Positions 17,627 to 26,489 of a stretch of 64,000 nucleotides of DNA are shown here, piece by piece. Origin of the DNA: Azohydromonas aeria (GTDB lineage: Bacteria; Pseudomonadota; Gammaproteobacteria; Burkholderiales; Burkholderiaceae_C); contig NZ_VIDQ01000035.1 of NCBI RefSeq assembly GCF_009760915.1, positions 1-64,000 on the forward strand, read 5' to 3'. The notes under the pieces were generated by a model. It saw only the letters and a program-made list of their open reading frames with translations, was not told the DNA's origin and ran no database searches. Every line of letters starts with the position of its first letter. Position 1 is the stretch's first letter. The position numbers and the translations under genes are program-made.

Positions 17627-18099
17627 CGGTGTCCCTATGGCGTATCGCGGCCGACACACCCTCCTGGACGGCTGACGACATGGCTGGCAAGGGTGCGGCC
17701 TACAAGGGGGGCCGCTGGAACGGCCCTGGCGAGCATGTCACGTACGCTGCGACATCCATCGCCCTTGCGGCCTGGGAGACGCGCGCGCATCTTGGCCGTG
17801 CCGGCACGCAGCTGCCATTCAACCGATTCCTGGTGCGCATCGATGTACCCGACGACGTGTGGGCGGCCCGCACGCAAGTGCCCCGACCCTTGCCTGTGGG
17901 CTGGAACGCCATTCCCGAAGGTATGGTGTCGCGCAGTATCGGCTCGGCTTGGCTGGCCAGAGGCACCTCAGTTCTGCTGGCGGTGCCTTCTGTCATTATC
18001 GAAGAAGAGTACAACGTGCTGATCAACCCAGCGCATCCGGATGCAGGGCGGCTCATGCCCGAGAAGGTGCGCCGGTTCCTATACGACCATCGCGTTTGA
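17623..18099 (+). CDS. RES-domain toxin (NAD+-degrading type)
   Basis: A 158-residue RES-domain protein starting at GTG 17623 inside the antitoxin stop. It shows the RES hallmarks: an early Arg (LWRIA), KGGRWNGPGE, VTYAATSIALAAWE with the conserved Tyr and Glu, SIGSAWLARG with the Ser, and NVLINPAHPDA at the end. Characterised RES toxins such as MbcT and Res degrade NAD+, arresting growth. All of these positions are kept, so the toxin is probably active. It directly follows its antitoxin and ends five bases before an IS630 remnant. Confidence 0.92.
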   Translation: MTVSLWRIAADTPSWTADDMAGKGAAYKGGRWNGPGEHVTYAATSIALAAWETRAHLGRAGTQLPFNRFLVRIDVPDDVWAARTQVPRPLPVGWNAIPEGMVSRSIGSAWLARGTSVLLAVPSVIIEEEYNVLINPAHPDAGRLMPEKVRRFLYDHRV

Positions 18100-18103
18100 T
18101 TCC

Positions 18104-18440
18104 GATTCCAATTTGGAAGTGAAACAACGATCCACGGCCACGCGGTGATGGAGTGAACGCGTTGAGTATCGCGTTCAAGATCGGCCAGTGCATCGGCCAG
18201 GTGTTTCTCAACGTCTTCCAGGGTGTCGAAGAAGCGGTTGTGGAAGTGCTTCTCGCGCAGCTCGTCCCACAGATGCTCTACGGGGTTGAGCGCGGGCGAG
18301 TATGGCGGCAACTGCAAGGGGCGCACATTGGGTGGCCACTGCAGCGCGGCCTGGTGGTGCCAGCCCGCGCCGTCGAGCACCAGCACCACGCGCTCGCTGC
18401 GATGGCGCCGGGAGAGCCCAGTCTCCGTGATGGCAGACCC
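18104..18440 (-). mobile_element. IS630-family transposase remnant (C-terminal DDE half)
   Basis: The minus strand encodes ERVVLVLDGAGWHHQ, LQLPPYSPALNPVEHLWDEL and REKHFHNRFFDTLEDVEKHL, the last two catalytic blocks (D-G-A-G-W-H; N-P-x-E-x-x-W) of IS630/Tc1-type transposases. The N-terminal HTH and first catalytic Asp are missing, and no terminal repeats are seen. It lies between the toxin operon and the hydroaromatic cluster and may mark the old junction at which one of them arrived. Confidence 0.85.
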
Positions 18441-18473
18441 GGCCCTTGTTTCACCAGTGAATACGCGTCGGGA

Positions 18474-19280
18474 TTAGCCCAGCAGCCGCAGCGTGGCCTC
18501 GTGCGCCTGTGTGGCCCAGCCGAGCGCGCCGGCCAGCGGCGCACGCCGGTGGTGCGGGATCTCCACGCTTAGCGGCAGGTCGGACGGCAGCGCGGACAGC
18601 ATGGCGCGGATGTCGATGCCACCCTCGCCGGGCAGCAGCCGCTCGCAGCGCGCGTCGCGGATCAAGCCTTCCATCGTGTCCGGTACCTCTGCCGTAGCGT
18701 CGCACACCTGCGCATAGTGCAGCAGCTCGCGCGGCAGTGCCACCACCTGCGCCAGCGGGCTGTCCGAGCGGGCCCAGTGAAGCGCATCGACCAAGATGCC
18801 AGCGTTCACGGGCCGGCCGGCAGCCTGCACCAAGCGCAGCGCGCTGCCCACGTCGGGCACCGCCGTCCACGGCATGAACTCGATGTTGGGATGCAGACCG
18901 TAGGGCCGCGCCACCTCACACAGCGCCGCGAAGGACTGCGCCAGGCGCTGCGGCTCGCGGTCGTCGCCGCCGACCAGGATGCTGTGCGCGCCCAGCTCGG
19001 CGCCCACCTCGCAAAAGCGCTGACAAGCGCGCGCGTCGAAGTCCGCACCCAGGCGCACGATCTCCAGGTCGAAGATCCGCACCCCGCTGTCCTGCATGCG
19101 CCGGCGCGTCTCGCGCAGCAGCGCGGGGTCGTCCATCAACGGGTAGGCCTGGCCGCCGGGTGCCGAGGGCAGGAGCCGGATGCCGGCATGGCTGTAGCCG
19201 GCGGCGGCGGCCGTCTCGACCAGCTGCGGCGGCGCCAGGTCGAGCACGGTCAGGTGGGCCAGGGAAATGCTGCGGGTCAT
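18474..19280 (-). CDS. sugar phosphate isomerase/epimerase-like TIM-barrel protein
   Basis: A 268-residue AP-endonuclease-2-type (Xyl isomerase-like) TIM barrel. Candidate metal ligands lie at strand ends: the Glu in HPNIEFMPW, the Asp and His in GILVDALHWAR, the region after HYAQVCDA and the Glu in PLSVEIPHH. Relatives include sugar-acid isomerases and 3-dehydroshikimate dehydratase. It is the last gene of the minus-strand run, 31 bases after the TRAP permease, together with a shikimate-dehydrogenase homologue. A dehydratase or isomerase acting on a hydroaromatic intermediate is plausible, but the specificity is not readable. Confidence 0.8.
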   Translation of the reverse strand: MTRSISLAHLTVLDLAPPQLVETAAAAGYSHAGIRLLPSAPGGQAYPLMDDPALLRETRRRMQDSGVRIFDLEIVRLGADFDARACQRFCEVGAELGAHSILVGGDDREPQRLAQSFAALCEVARPYGLHPNIEFMPWTAVPDVGSALRLVQAAGRPVNAGILVDALHWARSDSPLAQVVALPRELLHYAQVCDATAEVPDTMEGLIRDARCERLLPGEGGIDIRAMLSALPSDLPLSVEIPHHRRAPLAGALGWATQAHEATLRLLG

Positions 19281-19311
19281 GGATGAACTCCGGTATGAGA
19301 GAAGACTGGAT

Positions 19312-20592
19312 TCAGTTCGCCAGCCAGCGTGCCGGCGCGATGACGAGCGAGGGGAAGAACACCATCAGGAACATGACGATGAACTGCGCCACCATGAACG
19401 GGATGACGCCGCGCGTGACCTCGTCCATCTTCATGCGCCCCACGCCGGCCACGACGTTGAGCACCGTGCCCACCGGCGGCGTGATCAGCCCGATGGCGTT
19501 GTTCATAATGAACAGCACGCCGAAGTAGACCGGATCGATCCCCGCGGCCTTGATCACGGGCATGAGCACCGGGGTCATGATCAGGATCGTGGGCGTCATG
19601 TCCATGGCCGTGCCCACGGCGATGACGAGCAGCATGATGGCGATGAGCAGCAGCGTCTGGTTGCCCATGAAGGGCTCGAGCAGGCTGATCATCTGGCTGG
19701 GGATGTCGGCCACCGTGATGAGCCAGGCCGAGACCATGGCCGCGGCCACCAGGAACATGATCACGGCGGTGGTCTTGGCGGCGCTGACGAAGACGCCATA
19801 GAGCTGGCTGAGCCTCATCTCGCGGTACACCAGCATCGACACTAGCAGCGCGTAGACGGCGGCCACCACCGCCGCTTCCGTCGGGGTGAAGACACCCATC
19901 TTCAGCCCGACGATGACGATCACCGGCAGCCCCAGCGCCCACAGCGACTCGCGCAGCGCGGCGAGTTGCTCCTTGAAGCTGGCCTTGGGCGGCGGCTGGA
20001 TGTTCTCGCGCTTGGCCACGAAGTACCAGGCAATCGCGATGGATAGCCCCATGAGCAGTCCGGGGACGATGCCGGCGAGGAAGAGCTTGGAGATCGAGAC
20101 GTTAGCCGCCACGCCGAAGATCACGAAGCCGATGGACGGCGGGATCACGGGCGCGATGATGCCCGCCGAGGCGATGAGCCCGCCGCTCCTAGCCTTGTCG
20201 TGCCCGGCCTTGACCATCATGGGCAGCAGCAGCGCGGCTAGCGCCGCGGTGTCGGCCACGGCCGAGCCCGAGAGCGCGGCGAGCATGCACGCGGCCAGGA
20301 TGGCCACGAAGCCCAGGCCGCCCCGCTTGTGGCCCACCAGCGTGAGCGCCAGCTTGACGATGCGCGCCGAGAGGCCGCCGACGTTCATGATCTCGCCGGC
20401 GAGCATGAAGAAGGGCACGGCCAGCAGCGGGAAGGAGTCGGCGCCGTTGATGACGTTCTGCGCCAGGATCTGGGCGTCGAACATGTCCAGGTGCACCATC
20501 AGCGCGACGCCGGAGACCAGCAGCGAGTAGGCGATGGGGATGCCCAGCGCCATGGCGCCCAGCAGCGAGCCCAGGAAGATGAAGACGGTCAT
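19312..20592 (-). CDS. dctM: TRAP transporter large permease, DctM family
   Basis: A 426-residue membrane protein of normal DctM length with about 12 hydrophobic segments. Family marks include MLAGEIMNVGGLSARIVKLA, ALSGSAVADTAALAALLLPM, the GIIAPVIPPSIGFVIFG loop and MNNAIGLITPPVGTVLNVVAG. It uses the sodium gradient to move an organic acid delivered by the periplasmic receptor. It starts 14 bases after the small permease gene and belongs to the same minus-strand run as the receptor at 26490-27506. The separation of receptor from permeases by four enzyme genes suggests one dedicated operon for one substrate. Confidence 0.95.
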   Translation of the reverse strand: MTVFIFLGSLLGAMALGIPIAYSLLVSGVALMVHLDMFDAQILAQNVINGADSFPLLAVPFFMLAGEIMNVGGLSARIVKLALTLVGHKRGGLGFVAILAACMLAALSGSAVADTAALAALLLPMMVKAGHDKARSGGLIASAGIIAPVIPPSIGFVIFGVAANVSISKLFLAGIVPGLLMGLSIAIAWYFVAKRENIQPPPKASFKEQLAALRESLWALGLPVIVIVGLKMGVFTPTEAAVVAAVYALLVSMLVYREMRLSQLYGVFVSAAKTTAVIMFLVAAAMVSAWLITVADIPSQMISLLEPFMGNQTLLLIAIMLLVIAVGTAMDMTPTILIMTPVLMPVIKAAGIDPVYFGVLFIMNNAIGLITPPVGTVLNVVAGVGRMKMDEVTRGVIPFMVAQFIVMFLMVFFPSLVIAPARWLAN

Positions 20593-20606
20593 GGTCGGCT
20601 TCCCCT

Positions 20607-21158
20607 TCAGACCTTGGCCGGCTGGCCCAGGTGCAGTTCCTCGACCTGGGCCAGGTCCTCGGACTCCTGCACCGCAATCAACTCGTCGTCGCCGAGCTGG
20701 CCGGTGGCGAGCCGCCACAGGTCGTGCAGCAGGATGACGCCGCTCAGCAGCGCGAACACCAGGCCGCTGGCGTAGAACACCGCCATCGACAGGCCGGTCA
20801 CGGGGGCCGCCACCTCGCGGTTGATGGCGACCTGGGCCAGGGTGCCGCTCCACAGCAGCCAGGTCACGTACAGCATGGCGGCGTGCGACAGCACCAGGCA
20901 CGCCTGCCTGCCGCGCCGATTCAAGCGGGACACCAGCATGTCCGAGCCCAGGTGGCCGCGCTCGTGGATCGCGACCACGGCGCCCAGGAAGGTCAGCCAC
21001 ACGAAAAGCCAGCGCGAGATTTCCTCGCTCACGGTGATGCCGGAGTCGAAGGCATAGCGCAGCACGACGTTGCCGAAGACCAGCAGCACCATCAGCGCCA
21101 GGCACAGCACCAGCAAGGCTTCGAGCAGCCGGCAGCCGCCGGCAACGAGTCGGTTCAT
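20607..21158 (-). CDS. dctQ: TRAP transporter small permease, DctQ family
   Basis: A 183-residue protein with four hydrophobic segments (LLVLCLALMVLLVFGNVVLR, then around WLFVWLTFLGAVVAI, AAMLYVTWLLW and VFYASGLVFALLSGVILL). The segment SEEISRWLFVWLTFLGA is the usual DctQ signature. It forms the complex with DctM in the inner membrane. The C-terminal 30 residues are acidic and cytoplasmic. It precedes dctM by 14 bases and follows the first NIPSNAP gene by about 115 bases. Confidence 0.93.
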   Translation of the reverse strand: MNRLVAGGCRLLEALLVLCLALMVLLVFGNVVLRYAFDSGITVSEEISRWLFVWLTFLGAVVAIHERGHLGSDMLVSRLNRRGRQACLVLSHAAMLYVTWLLWSGTLAQVAINREVAAPVTGLSMAVFYASGLVFALLSGVILLHDLWRLATGQLGDDELIAVQESEDLAQVEELHLGQPAKV

Positions 21159-21274
21159 GGGAGTCTCCTACGGAAATGGACGCCGCCTTGGCACCGCGGC
21201 GCGGGTGCGGCCGGCACGGGATGTCGGCGCAGGGACGGTCTGAACGGCGCGCGGCGCGGCGGCCGCGGCCGGGG

Positions 21275-21889
21275 TCACTTCAGCGGCGAGATCGCCGTGG
21301 GCATGAAGATCTGCGACTGCATGTTGGAGGTCAGCCAGTCGGGGCCGCCCTTGGGCGGCCACACGCCCTGCTTCACCGCGTCGGCGCGCGCGGCCGAGCG
21401 CTCGTTGAGGCTGGCCGCCGGCCAGAAATGCGTGAAGCGCGGCGTGCCGTCCAGGGCGTACATCGCCAGCAGGCACGGAGAAATCTCGTTGCGCGCGGGC
21501 AGCGCGGCCTTCCAGGCGTCGAGCGTGGGCTGCAGTCCGCCCGTCTTGTACTGGTAGGTGCGCACCTCGTAGACCGGGCCGTAGCTGCCCGGGGCGGGCG
21601 GCTCCATCCAGGGGAAGCCGGCGTAGCTGTGCATCTCCAGCCCGGTGAGCAGCTCGCCGCAATTGAATGGGCTGCTCGCCAGCAGCGCGCGGCGGCGTTC
21701 GGTCAGCAGCTCGGCCTCGGTCTCGAAGCCGCGCAGCACCAGGATCTGGTTGATCGCGCCGATGTCGGAGTACCAGCAGCCCAGCAGCCGGCCGCGGGCC
21801 TCGGGAGCCTGCACCCAGGCCTGGATGGCCTCGGTGGCCTGCGCCGTGACGAAGAGGCGCGTGGTCAGGGTGGCGAGTTCGTAGTACAT
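21275..21889 (-). CDS. NIPSNAP family protein (catabolic cluster copy 1)
   Basis: A 204-residue protein of the ferredoxin-like dimeric alpha/beta-barrel group. The NIPSNAP core is seen twice in outline: an N-terminal half starting MYYELATLTTRL, and a C-terminal half with VYEVRTYQYKTGGLQPTLDAW, LDGTPRFTHFWPAASLNERS and AVKQGVWPPKGG. Family members are small accessory or enzyme-like proteins of unsettled function, common in aromatic and steroid catabolic gene clusters. It follows the KstD-like flavoprotein by 43 bases. The plus-strand unit also pairs a KstD-like flavoprotein with a NIPSNAP protein, which argues for a linked role. Confidence 0.85.
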   Translation of the reverse strand: MYYELATLTTRLFVTAQATEAIQAWVQAPEARGRLLGCWYSDIGAINQILVLRGFETEAELLTERRRALLASSPFNCGELLTGLEMHSYAGFPWMEPPAPGSYGPVYEVRTYQYKTGGLQPTLDAWKAALPARNEISPCLLAMYALDGTPRFTHFWPAASLNERSAARADAVKQGVWPPKGGPDWLTSNMQSQIFMPTAISPLK

Positions 21890-21932
21890 GCAATGGCTCC
21901 GTGAAAGGGGTTGGTGATGCTGCCGGTGCGGC

Positions 21933-23759
21933 TCAGGCGCCGGCGGCCAGCGCCGGTGCGGTCGCCTGCACCGTTGCGGCCGCACCGGCCTGCGCCGCGT
22001 CGTGCGCGGCGATGAAGCCGAAGGTCATGGCCGGGCCGAGCGTGATGCCGCCGCTGGGGTAGTGGCCGCCCAGCACGCTCGACATGTCGTTGCCCGCGGC
22101 CCACAGGCCCGGGATGGGCTGGCCGCCGGCGTCGAGCACGCGCGCCGACGCGTCGGTGCGCAGCCCGGAGAAGGTGCCCAGGCTGCCGGGGACGATGCGC
22201 ACCGCGTAGAAGGGCCCGTGCTCGATCGGCGCCACGCAGGGATTGGGCTGGTGCAGCACCTCGCCCTGCACGCGGTTATAGGGCGTGGCGCCACGGCCGA
22301 AGGCGGTGTCGCGGCCTTCGCTCGCCTCGGCATTGAAGCGCTCGACCGTGGCCGTCAGCCCCTCGGCGGCGATGCCGCAGGCCCGGGCCAGCGCCTGCAG
22401 GCTGTGCCCGCGGCGCAGGTAGCCCGAGCGCAGCCACGGGCCCAGCGGCACGGGCGCGGGGCGCACGCGGCCCAGGCCGTAGCGCCGGATGAAGCGGTGG
22501 TCGCACACCAGCCAGGCCTGCACCGTCTCGCCGGGCGGCGTGGCACGCACCAGCGCGCCGGCGAAGTCGTGGTAGCTGTCAGCCTCGTTGGCGAAGCGCC
22601 GCCCGTCGGCGCGAACCGCGATCAGCCCCGGCTTGCCCCGCTCCACCAGGTGCGGGAAGTGGCCGGTGCCGCCGTCGCGCCGCGGCACCAGCGACACCGG
22701 CGCCCAGGCCATGGGCGAGGCCAGCGTGGCGTCCACCACGCCGCCGGCGCCCTCGCCTAGGCGCAGGCCATCGCCGGTGTTGGCGCCGGGCGCTGCGGAC
22801 CAGTGCGCGCGTGCCACTTCGCCCTCGCCCAGCAGCGCCGCGCGCCGGGCCGGGTCGTGCGGGAAGCCGCCGCAGGCCAGCACCACGCCGCAGCGGGCAT
22901 GCACCGTGGCCTCGCCTTGCGCGGTGCGCAGCACCGCGCCGGTGACGCGCCCGCCCTGGCGCAGCAGCCGCTGCACGCCGGTGGAAACGCGCAGCTCCAC
23001 GCCGTGGTCCAGTGCCGACTTCAGCAGCGCGCCCGCCAGTGCATTGCCGCCCACCAGCCGCATGCCGCGGCGGTGCAGCACCAGGTCCTTCACATGCGCG
23101 GCCACGCGGCGCGCGACATGGGCGAAGGCGCTCCACGACCGCGTGGCGTTGAAGAAGTGTTTCAGCTCGCTGGCAGCGATGCCCATGCCCCAGAAGCTGA
23201 TGAGGTCCAGCGGCGGGCGCAGGTACGCCAGCGCCGGCCCCAGGGCGCGGGCGTCGAAGGGCGCGGCGCACACCGAGCGGCCGCCCTGGGCCGCGTCGGG
23301 GCTAGCGCCATGGAAGTCGGGCACGGCGTTGCCGTCGATGAAGTCCAGCGCCGTGTGGCCGCGGAAGAACTCCACCATGCGCGGTCCCTGGGCCAGGAAG
23401 GCGTCGATGCGCGCGGCGTCGTACTGGTCGCCCAGCTCGTGGCGCAGGTACTCGCGCGGCGCGGCCAGCGGCTCGCGGATGCCGGCGGCCACGGCCAGCG
23501 GATTGCGCGGAATCCACATCCAGCCGCCGGACCAGGCCGTGGTGCCGCCAATCAAGGCTTCCTTCTCCACCACCAGCACCCGCAGCCCCAGCGTGGCCGC
23601 CGTCACGGCCGTGGCCAGGCCGCCCGCGCCCGAGCCCACCACCAGCAGATCGCAGCTGCCGGGCACGGCGCCGGCACCGACCGTGCCGCGCTGCGGCGCA
23701 GCGGCCCTGGGCTGGCCGGCGTGCAGGCCCGGGACGCTCAGCGAGGACTTGGCGGCCAT
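21933..23759 (-). CDS. KstD-like FAD-dependent dehydrogenase (copy 2)
   Basis: A 608-residue FAD_binding_2 protein. The FAD site is DLLVVGSGAGG (Gly42, 44, 47), followed by VVEKEALIGGTTAWSGGWMWIP. The C-terminal FAD motif is GLWAAGNDMSSVLGGHYPSG, continuing GITLGP. Tyr567-x-x-x-Gly571 matches the catalytic Tyr/Gly pair of 3-ketosteroid delta1-dehydrogenase and of 4-oxocyclohexanecarboxylate desaturase, where it polarises the ketone before alpha,beta-desaturation. The first 35 residues are a loose extension without a signal. It starts 5 bases after the AroE-like gene, so the two are cotranscribed. It probably desaturates a cyclic ketone; fumarate reductase-type activity is the alternative. Confidence 0.9.
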   Translation of the reverse strand: MAAKSSLSVPGLHAGQPRAAAPQRGTVGAGAVPGSCDLLVVGSGAGGLATAVTAATLGLRVLVVEKEALIGGTTAWSGGWMWIPRNPLAVAAGIREPLAAPREYLRHELGDQYDAARIDAFLAQGPRMVEFFRGHTALDFIDGNAVPDFHGASPDAAQGGRSVCAAPFDARALGPALAYLRPPLDLISFWGMGIAASELKHFFNATRSWSAFAHVARRVAAHVKDLVLHRRGMRLVGGNALAGALLKSALDHGVELRVSTGVQRLLRQGGRVTGAVLRTAQGEATVHARCGVVLACGGFPHDPARRAALLGEGEVARAHWSAAPGANTGDGLRLGEGAGGVVDATLASPMAWAPVSLVPRRDGGTGHFPHLVERGKPGLIAVRADGRRFANEADSYHDFAGALVRATPPGETVQAWLVCDHRFIRRYGLGRVRPAPVPLGPWLRSGYLRRGHSLQALARACGIAAEGLTATVERFNAEASEGRDTAFGRGATPYNRVQGEVLHQPNPCVAPIEHGPFYAVRIVPGSLGTFSGLRTDASARVLDAGGQPIPGLWAAGNDMSSVLGGHYPSGGITLGPAMTFGFIAAHDAAQAGAAATVQATAPALAAGA

Positions 23760-23764
23760 CGGCT

Positions 23765-24577
23765 TCAACCCTTGAGCGGCCCGTCGGCCAGCAGGAAGTC
23801 CACCATCAGCGCGCACACGCCGGCGAACATGTCGGCGCCGATCTGCGTGGCGCAGCCGCGGCCACGCGCGGCCTCGATCAGCGGCGTGACGGCCGGCTTT
23901 GTGATCACGTCGCCCACGAAGGCACCCTCCTCCAGGCGCGACACGTCGAAGGGCAGCGGATCACTGGCCTGCATGCCCACCGGCGTGGCGTTGATGACGA
24001 GGTCGAAGCCGCGCGGATCGCTGCTGCCGGCACGGACGCTGTCGCCGTGGCGCGCCTGCAGCCGCGCCAGCAGGGACTCGCGCCGCGCCGCGTCGGGCTC
24101 GTGGATGGCCAGCTGCTGCACGCCGGCCTCCAGCAGCGCCAGGGCGATGGCCGAGCCCGCGCCGCCGGCGCCGGCCAGCAGCGCGCATTTGCCCCGGGGC
24201 TCGCAGCCGTTGCCGCGCAGGGCGTGCACGTAGCCTTCACCGTCGAAATGGTCGCCGTGCCAAGTACCGTCGGCATTGCGGCGCAGCACGTTGACGCCGC
24301 CCAGGAAATGCGCATGCTCGCTGGCCGTGGCGCACCAGCGATAGGCATCGAGCTTGTGAGGGACAGTGACGATGATCCCGTCGAGGTTGCGCATGTGCGC
24401 CGCGCCCTGCATGAAGGCCGGCAGGTCGGTGCTGGCGATGTGCACCGGCATCACGATGGCATTGCGGCCGCGTGCCTGCAGCGTCTGCGTGACGCCGGCG
24501 GGCGATTTCACCTGCGCGATGGGGTCGCCGATGATGGCCACGACGCGCGTGGCACCGTCGAGTTGGAAGGCATTCAT
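23765..24577 (-). CDS. shikimate dehydrogenase-family protein, catabolic paralogue
   Basis: A 270-residue AroE homologue. The substrate-binding N-terminal domain has GDPIAQVKSP at residues 17-26, where anabolic AroE has S-x-S: the first Ser is Val23 and only Ser25 is kept. The catalytic Lys75 (TVPHK) and Asp112 (HFDGEG) are present. The NAD(P) fold carries GAGGAG at 136-141 and NATPVGM. So it should be an active dehydrogenase with an altered acid-binding pocket, perhaps for quinate or another hydroxycyclohexane carboxylate. It sits between two KstD-like genes (30 and 5 base gaps), arguing for catabolism rather than aromatic amino-acid synthesis. Confidence 0.88.
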   Translation of the reverse strand: MNAFQLDGATRVVAIIGDPIAQVKSPAGVTQTLQARGRNAIVMPVHIASTDLPAFMQGAAHMRNLDGIIVTVPHKLDAYRWCATASEHAHFLGGVNVLRRNADGTWHGDHFDGEGYVHALRGNGCEPRGKCALLAGAGGAGSAIALALLEAGVQQLAIHEPDAARRESLLARLQARHGDSVRAGSSDPRGFDLVINATPVGMQASDPLPFDVSRLEEGAFVGDVITKPAVTPLIEAARGRGCATQIGADMFAGVCALMVDFLLADGPLKG

Positions 24578-24607
24578 CTTGTCGAAGCTCCTGGAAATGA
24601 AGGGGGT

Positions 24608-26377
24608 TCAGGCCGCGGCAGCCAGTGCGGGCGACGACGGAGCCTGCGCCGCTTCAGGCGCTTCAGCGTTGCCGCGGGCGCGCCGCGCCGCATGGCGCCC
24701 GGCGAGGTAGCCGAACACCAGCCCGGGGCCCAGCGTGATGCCGGGCGCGGCATAGACGCCGCCGAAGGCCGAGTGCATGTCGTTGCCCACGGCATAGAGC
24801 CCTTCGATCGGCTGCTGCCGCGCATCGAGCACGCGCGCGGCCGCGTCGGTGGCCCAGCCGGTGGCCGCGCCGATGTCGCCGGGGTAGAGCTTCACGGCGT
24901 AGAACGGCGCCTCGCGCAGCGGCCCGACGTTCGGGTTGCGCAGGCCCAGCGTGGCGTCGCCCATATTGCGCGAGTAGTCGGTGCTGCCGCGGTTGAAGTC
25001 GGCGTCCACGCCGGTCTCGGCGTAGCGGTTGATGCGCGCCACGCTGTCCTGCAGGCCGGCGGCGTCGATGCCCAGCTTGGCGGCCAGTTCCTCAAGCGTG
25101 GCGCCTTGCACCAGGTAGCCGTCGGCCAGGTACGGCTCCAGCCCCTGCCCGCCCGGGCGCACCATGCCCATGCCGTATTTCTTCAGCGCGCGGGCGTCGG
25201 CCACGAGGTACGCCGGCACGGCGCCGGCGGCCTGCATGCCGATGCCGAAGAGGTGGTAGCTGGTGCTCTCGTTGAGGAAGCGCTGTCCTCGGGCATCGAC
25301 CGTGATCATCCCGGGCTTGGCGCGGTCCATGAGGAAATGCGGGAACACGGCCTGCGTGCCGTCGGCGCGCCGGCGCAGCGACACCGGCGCCCAGAAGGCC
25401 GGGCTGAGCGCGCCTTCCCCGTAGCGGGCCCCGAGCTCGCGCACCAGGCCGTGCGCCTGGCCGGTGTGGCCGTCGGCGCCGGGGCACCAGGCATCATCGG
25501 TGCCCAGCAGTTGCGCGCGCAATTGCGGATGGCGGTTGAAGCCGCCGCTGGCGAGCACCACGCCGCCGCTGACGCGAACGCTGCGGCGCACGTTCCCCTG
25601 CGCGACCGTCAGCGCCGTGACGCCGCCCGGTCCGCGCTCGAAGGCCGCGACCTCGGCGTGCATTGCCAGCTTCACCGTAGGCTGCTGCAGCAGCGAGTAC
25701 AGCAGTCGCGCGCACAGCGCGTTGCCCATGAGCAGCCGCGTGCCGCGAGGGTGCTTCAGGCGGTCCATCGCGTGCCGCGCCAAGATGCGCAGGCTGTAGC
25801 GCAACGACTTGAACGACTTCTTCATCGCCAGCAGGTGCGGGATGTCGTTGCGGTCCACCATCATCCCGCCCAGCACCGTGAACTCCGGAATAGGCGGGCG
25901 CAGCAGGCCGAAATGCTGGCCCAGCAGCCGGCCGTCGAAGGGCAGCGGCTCCAGCGCGCGGCCGCGCAGCGTGGAGCCGGGCAGCTCGGAGATGTAGTCC
26001 GGATGCGTAGGGTAGGGGCGGAACTGCACATGCGAGTGGCGCTCCACATGCGCCACGGCCTCGGGGCCGGTGCGCAGCAGCGCCTGGCGCAGCGCGCGGG
26101 GCGCGCGCGTGTCGACGGCGGCATCGAGGTAGGCCTCGGCGTCCTGCAGCGTGTCGCCGGGGTTTACGGCCGCGCTGTGGTGCGTGCCCGGGACCCAGGT
26201 CGTGCCGCCGGAGAGCGCGCTGGTGCCACCCACCTGCGCGGTGCGCTCGACCAGCAGCACGCGCGCGCCGTCCAGCGCCGCGCACAGCGCAGCCGACATG
26301 CCGGCGGCACCGGCGCCGACGACCACCACGTCGAAAGTGGCGTCGCCCTGGGGAAGATCGGAGAGTTGGAGCAGCAT
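24608..26377 (-). CDS. KstD-like FAD-dependent dehydrogenase (copy 1)
   Basis: A 589-residue FAD_binding_2 flavoprotein. DVVVVGAGAAG (Gly21, 23, 26) binds the ADP part of FAD, followed by VERTAQVGGTSALSGGTTWVP. The C-terminus has GLYAVGNDMHSAFGGVYAAP and Tyr542-x-x-x-Gly546 in place of the KstD catalytic pair. It differs clearly from the other two copies, so it is an old paralogue and not a recent duplication. It is the first enzyme gene after the TRAP receptor (gap 112 bases). The likely reaction is removal of hydrogen alpha,beta to a ring ketone; the electron acceptor is unknown. Confidence 0.9.
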   Translation of the reverse strand: MLLQLSDLPQGDATFDVVVVGAGAAGMSAALCAALDGARVLLVERTAQVGGTSALSGGTTWVPGTHHSAAVNPGDTLQDAEAYLDAAVDTRAPRALRQALLRTGPEAVAHVERHSHVQFRPYPTHPDYISELPGSTLRGRALEPLPFDGRLLGQHFGLLRPPIPEFTVLGGMMVDRNDIPHLLAMKKSFKSLRYSLRILARHAMDRLKHPRGTRLLMGNALCARLLYSLLQQPTVKLAMHAEVAAFERGPGGVTALTVAQGNVRRSVRVSGGVVLASGGFNRHPQLRAQLLGTDDAWCPGADGHTGQAHGLVRELGARYGEGALSPAFWAPVSLRRRADGTQAVFPHFLMDRAKPGMITVDARGQRFLNESTSYHLFGIGMQAAGAVPAYLVADARALKKYGMGMVRPGGQGLEPYLADGYLVQGATLEELAAKLGIDAAGLQDSVARINRYAETGVDADFNRGSTDYSRNMGDATLGLRNPNVGPLREAPFYAVKLYPGDIGAATGWATDAAARVLDARQQPIEGLYAVGNDMHSAFGGVYAAPGITLGPGLVFGYLAGRHAARRARGNAEAPEAAQAPSSPALAAAA

Positions 26378-26489
26378 GCCGGCCTCGAAGCGGGGTTGAT
26401 GCCTGTGTGAACGGTCGCCACGCCTGGGTGCGGCGCGACCGGGAGTGTCGGGATCGAACGCCGGGCGCCGGAGCGGCCCGGGCCGCGGC

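Noticed and set aside
24047..26410. A 787-codon open frame on the plus strand, antisense to a flavoprotein gene and part of the AroE-like gene
   Set aside because: Its product is Gly/Arg/His/Ala-rich without any domain. The opposite strand encodes full-length enzymes with intact motifs. High GC content makes such shadow frames long.
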